The translations under genes and the position numbers were made by a program. Source: CAMDPA01 sp964574325 (GTDB lineage: Bacteria > Pseudomonadota > Alphaproteobacteria > Rhizobiales > Hyphomicrobiaceae). Taken from it: DNA of 64,000 nt. Shown here piece after piece: positions 28,154 to 34,287 of this stretch. Position 1 is the first letter of the stretch, and every line of letters starts with the position of its first letter. Location: the NCBI GenBank assembly GCA_964574325.1, contig CAZNMY010000010.1, forward strand, positions 1-64,000. The letters are read 5' to 3'. Below the pieces are notes generated by a model. That model was not told the DNA's origin. It saw only the letters and a program-made list of their open reading frames with translations, and did no database searches.

Positions 28154-28164
28154 CTCGCGATTAT

Positions 28165-28240
28165 GGGGCCGTAGCTCAGATGGGAGAGCGCTGCAATCGC
28201 ACTGCAGAGGTCAGGGGTTCGATTCCCCTCGGCTCCACCA
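28165..28240 (+). tRNA. tRNA-Ala (CGC anticodon)
   Basis: A 76-nt cloverleaf with acceptor arm GGGGCCG/CGGCTCC, D arm GCTC/GAGC, anticodon arm CTGCA/TGCAG around loop ATCGCAC (anticodon CGC), T arm with GGTTCGATTCC and an encoded CCA end. The gene is intact. Its 3' part is the attachment site of the island that follows. Confidence 0.95.
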
Positions 28241-28241
28241 A
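28192..28241 (+). repeat. attL attachment site (3' part of tRNA-Ala)
   Basis: A 50-nt segment from the anticodon arm to one base past the CCA end, repeated exactly at 60757-60806. The match continues with one mismatch for eight further bases. It marks the left boundary of the integrated island. Confidence 0.92.
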
Positions 28242-28319
28242 TCAAATCAAGCACTTAGAAGCGCATCAGCTGCCCTCCAAAAAGCACCTAGCACGCGCCT
28301 AGCACGCCTTTGCGAAGCG

Positions 28320-29027
28320 CTACGGTGTCGCATGCGCCGACACCTTGAGCCACCAAAATGCCGGTCGGCCGGTATGGCCGGGTTTCCAGACCACCCAGCA
28401 ATAGCGGTGTGAGGCGGTGGTCGCTCGGGCCAGCGAAGGTATGCCTTCCGGCCAGCAGATCAGCTCGTCGAGGGCGTAGATCACGGCGGGGGGATGCTGG
28501 GTCCACAGCTCATGCCGGCTGGGGTGCGCCAGCGAGGCGAGGTTGAGCAGCATCGCGACACTGCCTCCGGTCCCGGCCGTCAATTCCAAGGCTTTCAGCA
28601 CGAACGCATCGCCGAGGCCCCGGCCATAAGGCGGGTTGGTCACGATGTGCTTGGCGCGGGGCGCGGTCTCCTTCAGGAAATCGATGTCACCCTCGCCGTA
28701 ACCTCTCGGAATGAGGTCGGTGGACACCACGTCGTAGCCAGCCGTGACCAGGACTTTGGCGATGTGGCCCTCGCCACAAGCGGACTCCCAAATGGAGCCG
28801 TCAAATTCTTCGACCGAGAGCAGGGCACGGGTGGCCTGGGGCGGCGTTGGATAGAACTCGTAAGGCGCCCGGGTGGGATGGACCCGGCCATCGCGTCCGA
28901 ACGGCAGTCCGGTTGACGACCGCCTTGTGGAATACGGGGCAGGGCGCGGAGCCGCCGCCCGATCGAGCGAGCCACCGCGCCACTCGTAGGCGTCGCGGAA
29001 CGATTTAGGGGGAAGATGGAGGCTCAT
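28320..29027 (-). CDS. SAM-dependent methyltransferase, adenine-specific type motif
   Basis: A 235-residue protein with the start 'YEFYPTPPQATRALL', a SAM-binding motif 'IWESACGEGHIAKVL', the acidic 'STDLIPRGYGEGDIDFL' and the catalytic motif 'IVTNPPYGRG'. The NPPY motif is typical of N6-adenine and related base methyltransferases that act on DNA, or on RNA or protein amides. It is the last gene of a tightly coupled six-gene operon (ATGA overlaps) whose other products are small proteins. The ATG at 29027 was chosen from that overlap. No restriction enzyme is adjacent. Confidence 0.8.
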   Translation of the reverse strand: MSLHLPPKSFRDAYEWRGGSLDRAAAPRPAPYSTRRSSTGLPFGRDGRVHPTRAPYEFYPTPPQATRALLSVEEFDGSIWESACGEGHIAKVLVTAGYDVVSTDLIPRGYGEGDIDFLKETAPRAKHIVTNPPYGRGLGDAFVLKALELTAGTGGSVAMLLNLASLAHPSRHELWTQHPPAVIYALDELICWPEGIPSLARATTASHRYCWVVWKPGHTGRPAFWWLKVSAHATP

Positions 29028-29248
29028 GCGTTTGCTTTCAGTTTCAGGAATTGACGGAGGGCCAAGTCTGGGTCCGGGTGGATCTCCGTGATGGCGTTGT
29101 AGACATGCAGGCTCACTGGAAAGGTCGCGGAGCCGTCGTCGTGATAGATGGTCGTGGAGTCGTCCAGTGGGCAAATTGCAAGCTTTGCAAGTGCCTGGTG
29201 AACGTCGCGCGAGACCCTGATGGTGCAGGTGTGGAGCCGGGTCGTCAT
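29024..29248 (-). CDS. Small hypothetical protein, 74 aa
   Basis: Begins 'MTTRLHTCTIRVSRDVHQALAK' over its first two elements and ends 'ALRQFLKLKANA'. Its start overlaps the stop of the gene before it and its stop overlaps the methyltransferase start, both as ATGA-type overlaps. No family is recognised. The coupling argues strongly that it is expressed. Confidence 0.7.
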   Translation of the reverse strand: MTTRLHTCTIRVSRDVHQALAKLAICPLDDSTTIYHDDGSATFPVSLHVYNAITEIHPDPDLALRQFLKLKANA

Positions 29249-29622
29249 GACACCACCTCCTGGGCCGTGAACGCTCCGACCCGCTGGTCCGTCATCTCGA
29301 ACTCGAACGGGCCGCAGTTGATCTCGTAGAGGCGTCGAGCATGCCGCTGGGCCTCCTCGCGGTTGGCAGCCGGCACGGTCATCTGGAAGTCGATCTTATA
29401 GGTGGCATCGACCAGGAACTGTCGAACGGGCAAATCCACGGCCGGTTCGGCCTTCGCGTCGGCTTCGCGCTTGATAATGCGCAGGCCTGCGGGGAAATTG
29501 GCGGCTTCCTCGAACAGGATCGACTTGGCGATGCTCTCGGCTTCACCCGGAGTATCGGCCGCCACGGTCACGGTGTAGGTGCCGAGATCCGTCAGGGTGA
29601 CGGTGTAGAGGATGGTCGTCAT
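29245..29622 (-). CDS. Hypothetical protein with two DpnD/PcfM-like modules, 125 aa
   Basis: Two similar units can be seen. The first is 'YTVTVAADTPGEAESIAKSIL', about residues 15-35; the second is 'YKIDFQMTVPAANREEAQRH', about 74-93, ending near 'FEFEMTDQ'. Each follows the pattern strand-strand, 'V.A....EA...A' helix, short acidic strand. This resembles the small DpnD/PcfM-like domain found on mobile elements, whose function is unknown. The tail 'AQEVVS' recurs in the two upstream products. Family assignment is by pattern only. Confidence 0.65.
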   Translation of the reverse strand: MTTILYTVTLTDLGTYTVTVAADTPGEAESIAKSILFEEAANFPAGLRIIKREADAKAEPAVDLPVRQFLVDATYKIDFQMTVPAANREEAQRHARRLYEINCGPFEFEMTDQRVGAFTAQEVVS

Positions 29623-30008
29623 GACACCACCTCTTCGATTTCCAGATCGGAGTTTTCGGAGCTGGCGATCTCGAACGCGCCTTCGTAAGTGCCTTCGTTG
29701 TCGCGGAGGGCCTTGGCGATGAGACGTGCTTCGTCCTCGCTGGTTGCCCGGATGCGGGCATCCATCCGATCGGTGACGGTGAAGGAGACCAAGTAGGTCT
29801 TGGTGTCGGCGTCCGGGATCTCGCTTTCCTGCTCCACCTGGAAGTGGGGCGTCTCGGCCGGGCCGCAGGACTCCCAGTTGGCAGATCCGTGTGCCTGCCA
29901 GTCGTCTTTGGCGAGGGTGATGGCGGTCTCCTGGTTTGGTGCAGCCACCTCGAAGTTGAAAACTCCCAGGATGCCGGCGGAGACCGTGTAGGATTTAAGC
30001 TGGCTCAT
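29619..30008 (-). CDS. Hypothetical protein with two DpnD/PcfM-like modules, 129 aa
   Basis: A paralogue of the downstream protein. Unit one is 'VFNFEVAAPNQETAITLAKD' and unit two is 'DARIRATSEDEARLIAKALR'. An acidic tail ends 'LEIEEVVS'. A serine/acid-rich connector separates the units. The ATG at 30008 overlaps the stop of the upstream gene. The shared module and tail suggest that the operon grew by duplication of one small domain. Confidence 0.65.
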   Translation of the reverse strand: MSQLKSYTVSAGILGVFNFEVAAPNQETAITLAKDDWQAHGSANWESCGPAETPHFQVEQESEIPDADTKTYLVSFTVTDRMDARIRATSEDEARLIAKALRDNEGTYEGAFEIASSENSDLEIEEVVS

Positions 30009-30184
30009 TGAACGACCTCCTCGACCTTCACCGTGGTGTCGGTGTCCTCCTCGAACAGCTCGCTGCGATCCGCTGCGTTCTGGAACAGGCCCCAGGCCAG
30101 TTCTTCGGCGTGGATGGAGTCCTTGGCCCGGACGGTGGTGGTCCAGGCCGTGATGTCCTTGATGGTGACGCGGTGCGGTGTCAT
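30005..30184 (-). CDS. Small single-module protein of the same operon, 59 aa
   Basis: A 59-residue product easily missed because of its size. It has 'HRVTIKDITAWTTTVRAKD' strands, a 'SIHAEELAWGLF' helix and a tail 'TVKVEEVVQ' like those of its neighbours. It is one copy of the module present twice in the two following proteins. Its start and stop overlap both neighbours by four bases, which supports it as a real gene. Confidence 0.65.
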   Translation of the reverse strand: MTPHRVTIKDITAWTTTVRAKDSIHAEELAWGLFQNAADRSELFEEDTDTTVKVEEVVQ

Positions 30185-30360
30185 CGGGCCATCTCACCGT
30201 CGTCGTTCCAGCTGTGCACGTGCAGCCAGTCCTCGTGGGCAAAATCCTCGGCCAGCCAGGCGTCCAATGCATCGTCGAGAGTTCGGCCGGAGGAGGTCCG
30301 CTCGGTGACCGGACAGGGCGTGTCCGGCAGGTTGAGTTCGAAGGTCAATTTGTCGTTCAT
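30181..30360 (-). CDS. Small acidic protein, first gene of the operon, 59 aa
   Basis: A 59-residue protein: 'MNDKLTFELNLPDTP' followed by a helix 'RTLDDALDAWLAEDFAHEDW' and an acidic tail. It opens the operon that runs to the methyltransferase at 28320. A conserved leader lies directly upstream of its ATG. No family is recognised. Confidence 0.65.
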   Translation of the reverse strand: MNDKLTFELNLPDTPCPVTERTSSGRTLDDALDAWLAEDFAHEDWLHVHSWNDDGEMAR

Positions 30361-30367
30361 GATCGTT

Positions 30368-30515
30368 CTTTCGTTGGGTTTCCGGCGCCACCCTTTGCGG
30401 CGTCGGCGCGGCCCTAACGACGGACGCTCAAGCTGAGGGTGCCGGGCTGACGGCTTGCCGGAACCGCAGGCGGCGAAGATGGGGAAGGGCCCCCGTCTGC
30501 AGGCGGCCCTTGGCG
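30368..30515 (-). promoter_or_regulatory. Conserved leader upstream of the small-protein operon, copy 1
   Basis: On the minus strand this leader resembles the one at 56180-56324. Shared blocks are CTTTCGTTGGGTT (30368-30380, close to the start codon) and a GC-rich block of about 55 nt (30461-30515) whose centre can fold through AGGGCC and GGCCCT-type arms. Both copies sit at the same distance from the first ATG of their operon, which suggests a common promoter/leader or structured RNA. Confidence 0.6.
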
Positions 30516-30810
30516 CGCGCAGCTCGCGGCCGTCACGCTGCGACGCATGGTTCAGACGCAAAGGGGTTTGGCGCGGGGTTCAACGGGAAGGACGACATGG
30601 CGCAATGATGGAGCCGATGCCTGCCGGTTGAGCGGCAAGGGTTGCCGCGCGATTGCGGACGAAGAATTCGGAGGTGTGGGAATGGGGCGGGATTAGCTGC
30701 GGGGTAATTCAAGCACGGAGGATCGGTAGGGAACGCCCTTGCGTGATAACCTATCCGGGACAGCGGATTGAGCGACGAACGAAGAGCGGATCAAGCGCTG
30801 GGGAGTGTTC

Positions 30811-31236
30811 ATGGCCAAGCTCGGCGAAGAAACACGCAGGCGCAACGCAGCCATCGTCAGGCGCCACAAGGCTGGCGAAACCGTCGCCTCTTTGGCCAAC
30901 CACTACGGCGTGAGCATTGAGCGCATTCGGCAGATCATCAAGTTAGCCAGATTGCGAGCCGAACAGACGGAAGGGCTTCATGCCCGGTTCGGGGAGAAGC
31001 CCGATGTGCAGAATTTGCCCGATGATACGCCGGTCGAGGTGTTGATGGTGATGCCATCCAAGCTGCATGGTTGGCGAACTCGTATCCACAATTTGCGCTA
31101 CAGTGAGCTGGAGATCACCACACTGGGCCACCTGCGCAGGGCCAGCGATCGGCAATTGCAAGGCATTCCCAACGTCGGCAGAGCGTTTATCCGCGAGCTT
31201 CGCCGATATTGCCCGGGAACGATCTCAACCGACTGA
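30811..31236 (+). CDS. DNA-binding regulator: HTH plus RNA polymerase alpha-CTD-like domain
   Basis: A 141-residue protein in two parts. Residues about 8-45 form a helix-turn-helix like sigma region 4 ('GETVASLANHYGVSIERIRQ'). Residues about 100-138 ('LGHLRRASDRQLQGIPNVGR' then 'IRELRRYCPG') match the helix-hairpin-helix of the RNA polymerase alpha C-terminal domain. The combination suggests a transcription factor that binds DNA through both parts or imitates an alpha CTD. The ATG at 30811 follows GGGGAG at five bases. It is divergent from the small-protein operon. Confidence 0.7.
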   Translation: MAKLGEETRRRNAAIVRRHKAGETVASLANHYGVSIERIRQIIKLARLRAEQTEGLHARFGEKPDVQNLPDDTPVEVLMVMPSKLHGWRTRIHNLRYSELEITTLGHLRRASDRQLQGIPNVGRAFIRELRRYCPGTISTD

Positions 31237-31305
31237 GCACCAGACTTCCATTGGTCATAGCGGTGGCATCGCTCTCAAGACGTCGCGTGACGCAAAAATT
31301 AGGGC

Positions 31306-31566
31306 TTATGGTCTTGGCAAGGCTCCTGATTGAAAGGCCAATGCGATAATTTCAAGTATCTTTCCATAACGGTAGAAGGATGGGAAGCGCTCGCACAGGT
31401 CGTCCATGTCTGTCGGGCTACAATCCTCCATGAGTTTCTTGAATGCTGGCATTTGGTCGAACATCGCGCCCATGATCGTCATATCATCGCACTGTGCCCC
31501 GATGAGTTGGAGCATTTTGGCGTTGATGTTTGCTGCGAGTCGCGCATGTTCGGGCGAGGCGGCCAT
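31306..31566 (-). CDS. Hypothetical protein, 86 aa
   Basis: A mostly helical small protein: 'MAASPEHARLAANINAK' start, then 'MFDQMPAFKKLMEDCSPTDM' and 'FPSFYRYGKILEIIALAFQ'. Codon use and amino-acid mix look genuine. I do not recognise a family. Confidence 0.6.
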   Translation of the reverse strand: MAASPEHARLAANINAKMLQLIGAQCDDMTIMGAMFDQMPAFKKLMEDCSPTDMDDLCERFPSFYRYGKILEIIALAFQSGALPRP

Positions 31567-31589
31567 AGGGTGTCTTTCTAATGTCTGGC

Positions 31590-32072
31590 TTAATGGTGGT
31601 TATGTTGCGGCATTTCGATCAATTGTCTTTGGCGGGCAAGACGCACTTCAAGGGCACTGGTTGTTTCGTGCGGGCCCGTCTCAAGCATCATGCGGCTGAG
31701 GGTAATTATTTTGTGATAGTGGTCGCTTTGCTCGCGAGCCTGTTTGTATTGGTCGATTAGTCCGGCTTTGAACACGTTTTTATGCAGAGCATGCAACACC
31801 ATAATCCAAAAATAAATGATATTGACAATGGCATTGTTGTAAGGAATGGCATTTTCACAAAATTTGATGAGGGCATTGCAAGTGGAAGGGCTAATGTTGG
31901 GTGTGTTATGGAGGTAAATGATTTGGTCGTTCAGATGGTCGTTCAACATGAATGTTTGGTCGATCAGGCTGTATTGGATGCGATTAAAGAAGGGGGATAA
32001 TAGGTAAGATAACACGGTGAAGAACGAGTGAGGTTCGGCAGGGAGTGGCGGTTGCGTGATGAAAAGCACCAT
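31590..32072 (-). CDS. Hypothetical AT-rich gene product, up to 160 aa
   Basis: A low-GC gene compared with its surroundings. The longest frame starts at 32072; an internal Met ('MLNDHLNDQIIYL') could be the real start. The middle is hydrophobic ('AIVNIIYFWIMVLHAL') and the C-terminal part is a charged helix ('QYKQAREQSDHYHKI'). One copy of the miniature element lies 35 nt upstream, in what would be its promoter region. The function is unknown and transfer from a low-GC source is likely. Confidence 0.5.
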   Translation of the reverse strand: MVLFITQPPLPAEPHSFFTVLSYLLSPFFNRIQYSLIDQTFMLNDHLNDQIIYLHNTPNISPSTCNALIKFCENAIPYNNAIVNIIYFWIMVLHALHKNVFKAGLIDQYKQAREQSDHYHKIITLSRMMLETGPHETTSALEVRLARQRQLIEMPQHNHH

Positions 32073-32107
32073 AGGCGTATCTTACACAAATCGTGGCACG
32101 GGCCAAG

Positions 32108-32258
32108 CATGCCTATCCCCTTGCCTCAGGCGCTGGCTCAAAATCGCATGGCCGACCAACGTCATAGGTGGTCGGGTGCAGATCATGGGGCCGACGTGCC
32201 ACTTGGTTGATATCGCAGCCATTTCCGCGCTCACGCCTGAGGCAAGGGGATAGGCATG
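32108..32258. mobile_element. 151-bp miniature inverted-repeat element, copy 1
   Basis: Begins CATGCCTATCCCCTTGCC and ends with its reverse complement; the terminal inverted repeats are perfect over 25 bp. It is flanked by the 9-bp direct repeat CGGGCCAAG (32099-32107 and 32259-32267). An internal 7-bp palindrome, CCGACCA/TGGTCGG, lies near the middle. It encodes no protein of its own. It is identical to copies 2 and 3. Confidence 0.92.
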
Positions 32259-32399
32259 CGGGCCAAGGGAATGCCTATACATTATACAATTACCGGCGCT
32301 GGAATATCGACAGTGGCGCCGCAAAGGTGGATAAACAAGGTGCTCTTCTTTGAGTGGCAAAGGATGGGCTATTCCGTGGTGGAATAGCCTGGCTCCTTT

Positions 32400-32801
32400 T
32401 TAGAGGTCAGCATCACGGGTGAGAAGGTCGATTAAGTCGCCCTGCCGCGACGCGCATTCGGATTTTTGGTAAGATTTCTTGGCGGCTTCCCGATCGAGCC
32501 AGGCAGTCATGAAGGCGACCGCGTCACCGGCCAAGGCTAACTCTTCCCCGTCGACGCCGTGAGCCAGATAGCCGGTGCTGGTGATCGGCACAGGCGTGTC
32601 GCGGGCGGCGAACACCTCCATGCGCAGCAGCACCCAGCCGTGCGGCCCCCAATTTGTAGTTTCGCTGAGCTTGCAGCGGATGTGCCGCCAGGTGAACCAG
32701 TAGCTTCGGGTACGATCGGCGTGGCGGGCTTCAAAGCGGTGATGTCCAAGCTGGGCGGGGCGGAGTGCAGTGGTGGTCCGGTTCCTTGTACTCACACACA
32801 A
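32400..32801 (-). CDS. Hypothetical protein, 133 aa
   Basis: The central part 'SYWFTWRHIRCKLSETTNWG' and 'PHGWVLLRMEVFAARDTPVP' looks like a small beta-rich domain, followed by an acidic helical end. It overlaps the stop of the upstream gene by about 10 nt, suggesting coupling. The exact start is uncertain. No family is recognised. Confidence 0.6.
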   Translation of the reverse strand: MCVSTRNRTTTALRPAQLGHHRFEARHADRTRSYWFTWRHIRCKLSETTNWGPHGWVLLRMEVFAARDTPVPITSTGYLAHGVDGEELALAGDAVAFMTAWLDREAAKKSYQKSECASRQGDLIDLLTRDADL

Positions 32802-33076
32802 TGCTTCGTTGAAGATTGAACGCGTCGGTGAGCGGGCACCAACGGCCTGCCCTCGTCGTCAAGCATGTCAAAACCGATCAACGCACAAAGCTCTTCGGCG
32901 TAGTGGCTGACGGTAGGGTCGTCAAAGCCCCTCTCAATGGCCGAATATTCATTGTACATATAATAAAGCCGCATGGCGGAGGCCACCGCCTCGCTGGGGC
33001 GCTTCTTGAGAATTCGCGCAATCAACACCATGCGTCGTTGATCGACCCGTGCAATGGTGATGGGGCGGGATTTCAT
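32792..33076 (-). CDS. Hypothetical protein, 94 aa, possible DNA-binding N-terminus
   Basis: Starts 'MKSRPITIARVDQRRMVLIA' and continues with 'RILKKRPSEAVASAMRLYYM'. This short strand plus two basic helices resembles ribbon-helix-helix-type DNA-binding proteins, though the match is weak. The C-terminal half is acidic. It is followed with a short overlap by the gene at 32400-32801. Confidence 0.6.
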   Translation of the reverse strand: MKSRPITIARVDQRRMVLIARILKKRPSEAVASAMRLYYMYNEYSAIERGFDDPTVSHYAEELCALIGFDMLDDEGRPLVPAHRRVQSSTKHCV

Positions 33077-33208
33077 GGATGTCGATTCCTGGTGCGGTCC
33101 CCGCCAGCGATGGAAGCCCGCAGGGCCAAGACCCGCCGTAGCGGGGCTTGGTTCACGACAGCGCGGCCCCGAGTCGCGACGAGGGGAGGCGGCCAACCGG
33201 CCCCCTTC

Positions 33209-33808
33209 CTAACCTCGCCCGCCCTTCTCAGCCGCCTTCTTCGGCATGCCTCTCGACACGATCCCGCTTGCCACCAGCTTCGCAGCCTCTTGAGCCGGAG
33301 CCTGAGCAGCCTCGTCCTTGGCAGGCTGCGGGAATTGAGTATTGCCGGACAGCATGGCGCGGCCATAGCGATCCTTGCCGAGCCAGATCGAGGCGTCGAC
33401 CAGCGGCGTGCCGTCACCGAAATTGACGTAGCCGTAATGCGTTTTCTGGTTGGGCTTGCCGTCCGGCTTGGGCTTGTTGACGAAGGCGACGATCTGACCC
33501 GGCTTGAGAGTGAGGCCGGCCGCTTCGATAACACCATCGTCAGCGGGACGGGCTGCGGCCAACGCTTGGATTTGATCTGTGGCCGGGGCGTCGGTGCTGA
33601 CATTGCCGATACTGCCACCGAAGCCGGTGAGCACTTCGCCAGTGGCTCTGTCGGTGTACTCGAAAGCCCACAGGGAGAAGGGATATTCCTCGGTCGAGCC
33701 GGGCTTGGCGATCTTGCCGTCGACGAACAAGGGCCGCTTGTCGCCGGGTTGTTTGTCGCGGTTGAGAAAAGCGACGAAGTTACTGTGTCTTTGGGTGGGT
33801 TGGTCCAT
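33209..33808 (-). CDS. Hypothetical protein of mobile-element type, 199 aa
   Basis: A soluble protein with 'FSLWAFEYTDRATGEVLTGF' and 'KPGQIVAFVNKPKPDGK' near the middle, then 'KTHYGYVNFGDGTPLVDAS' and 'RYGRAMLSGNTQFP', and an Ala/Lys-rich tail. The layout resembles small beta-barrel proteins often found on conjugative elements in alphaproteobacteria. No precise family can be named. The ATG at 33808 follows GGAGGCG. Confidence 0.6.
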   Translation of the reverse strand: MDQPTQRHSNFVAFLNRDKQPGDKRPLFVDGKIAKPGSTEEYPFSLWAFEYTDRATGEVLTGFGGSIGNVSTDAPATDQIQALAAARPADDGVIEAAGLTLKPGQIVAFVNKPKPDGKPNQKTHYGYVNFGDGTPLVDASIWLGKDRYGRAMLSGNTQFPQPAKDEAAQAPAQEAAKLVASGIVSRGMPKKAAEKGGRG

Positions 33809-34287
33809 GGCGCCTCCTTGGTTGTTGCCAGGGAAGCGTGGTGGCAATGGGATACACGGTCAATACAGTCTGCCCACAGATCATGCAGCGACGTGTCATT
33901 TCCCACGCGAGGGTGCCGAGAGCTTGACCGTGTCGGCGGGATGGCTAGGATGCTCGGCGATGTCTGCTTGTTGGGGAGGTGCGGGTATGAGGGACGCTGC
34001 ACGTCGCTCACGCAAGTGACCCGGAGCGCCATAAGACGCTAACTGACGATCACGCTTGGTTCTTTGTCCGCTTCCGATCACCGCGACAGTCGCCGGAAAC
34101 AAGATCCGTACAATTGGCGCAGCGTTAGACAAGACAGCCAGTGCTCGCTGCGCAACGCGGCTTCACCGCTCGAATGGTGGGGGCAACTCCTATAAAAAAT
34201 TGTGGTTCGGATCTCCGCGCTGAATAGTACCAACGACCTTGTAAGTTAACGCTCTCTGCCAGAGGTAAGGTAGAAAGGCGGCAAAAG
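33809..34287. other. Intergenic region without a gene
   Basis: About 480 nt between the 199-aa protein gene and the 3' end of the TIR-STAND gene. No frame with a plausible product is visible. The end of the large minus-strand transcript must terminate here, but I see no clear hairpin with a T-run. Confidence 0.35.

Noticed and set aside
32056..32353. Possible 45-codon gene restored by removing miniature element copy 1
   Set aside because: The join is in frame, but the product is very short, has no family likeness, and an in-frame result has a one in three chance.
32028..32360. Open frames running through the miniature element copies
   Set aside because: They arise from the element's own sequence, end at different points in each copy and do not resemble a transposase.
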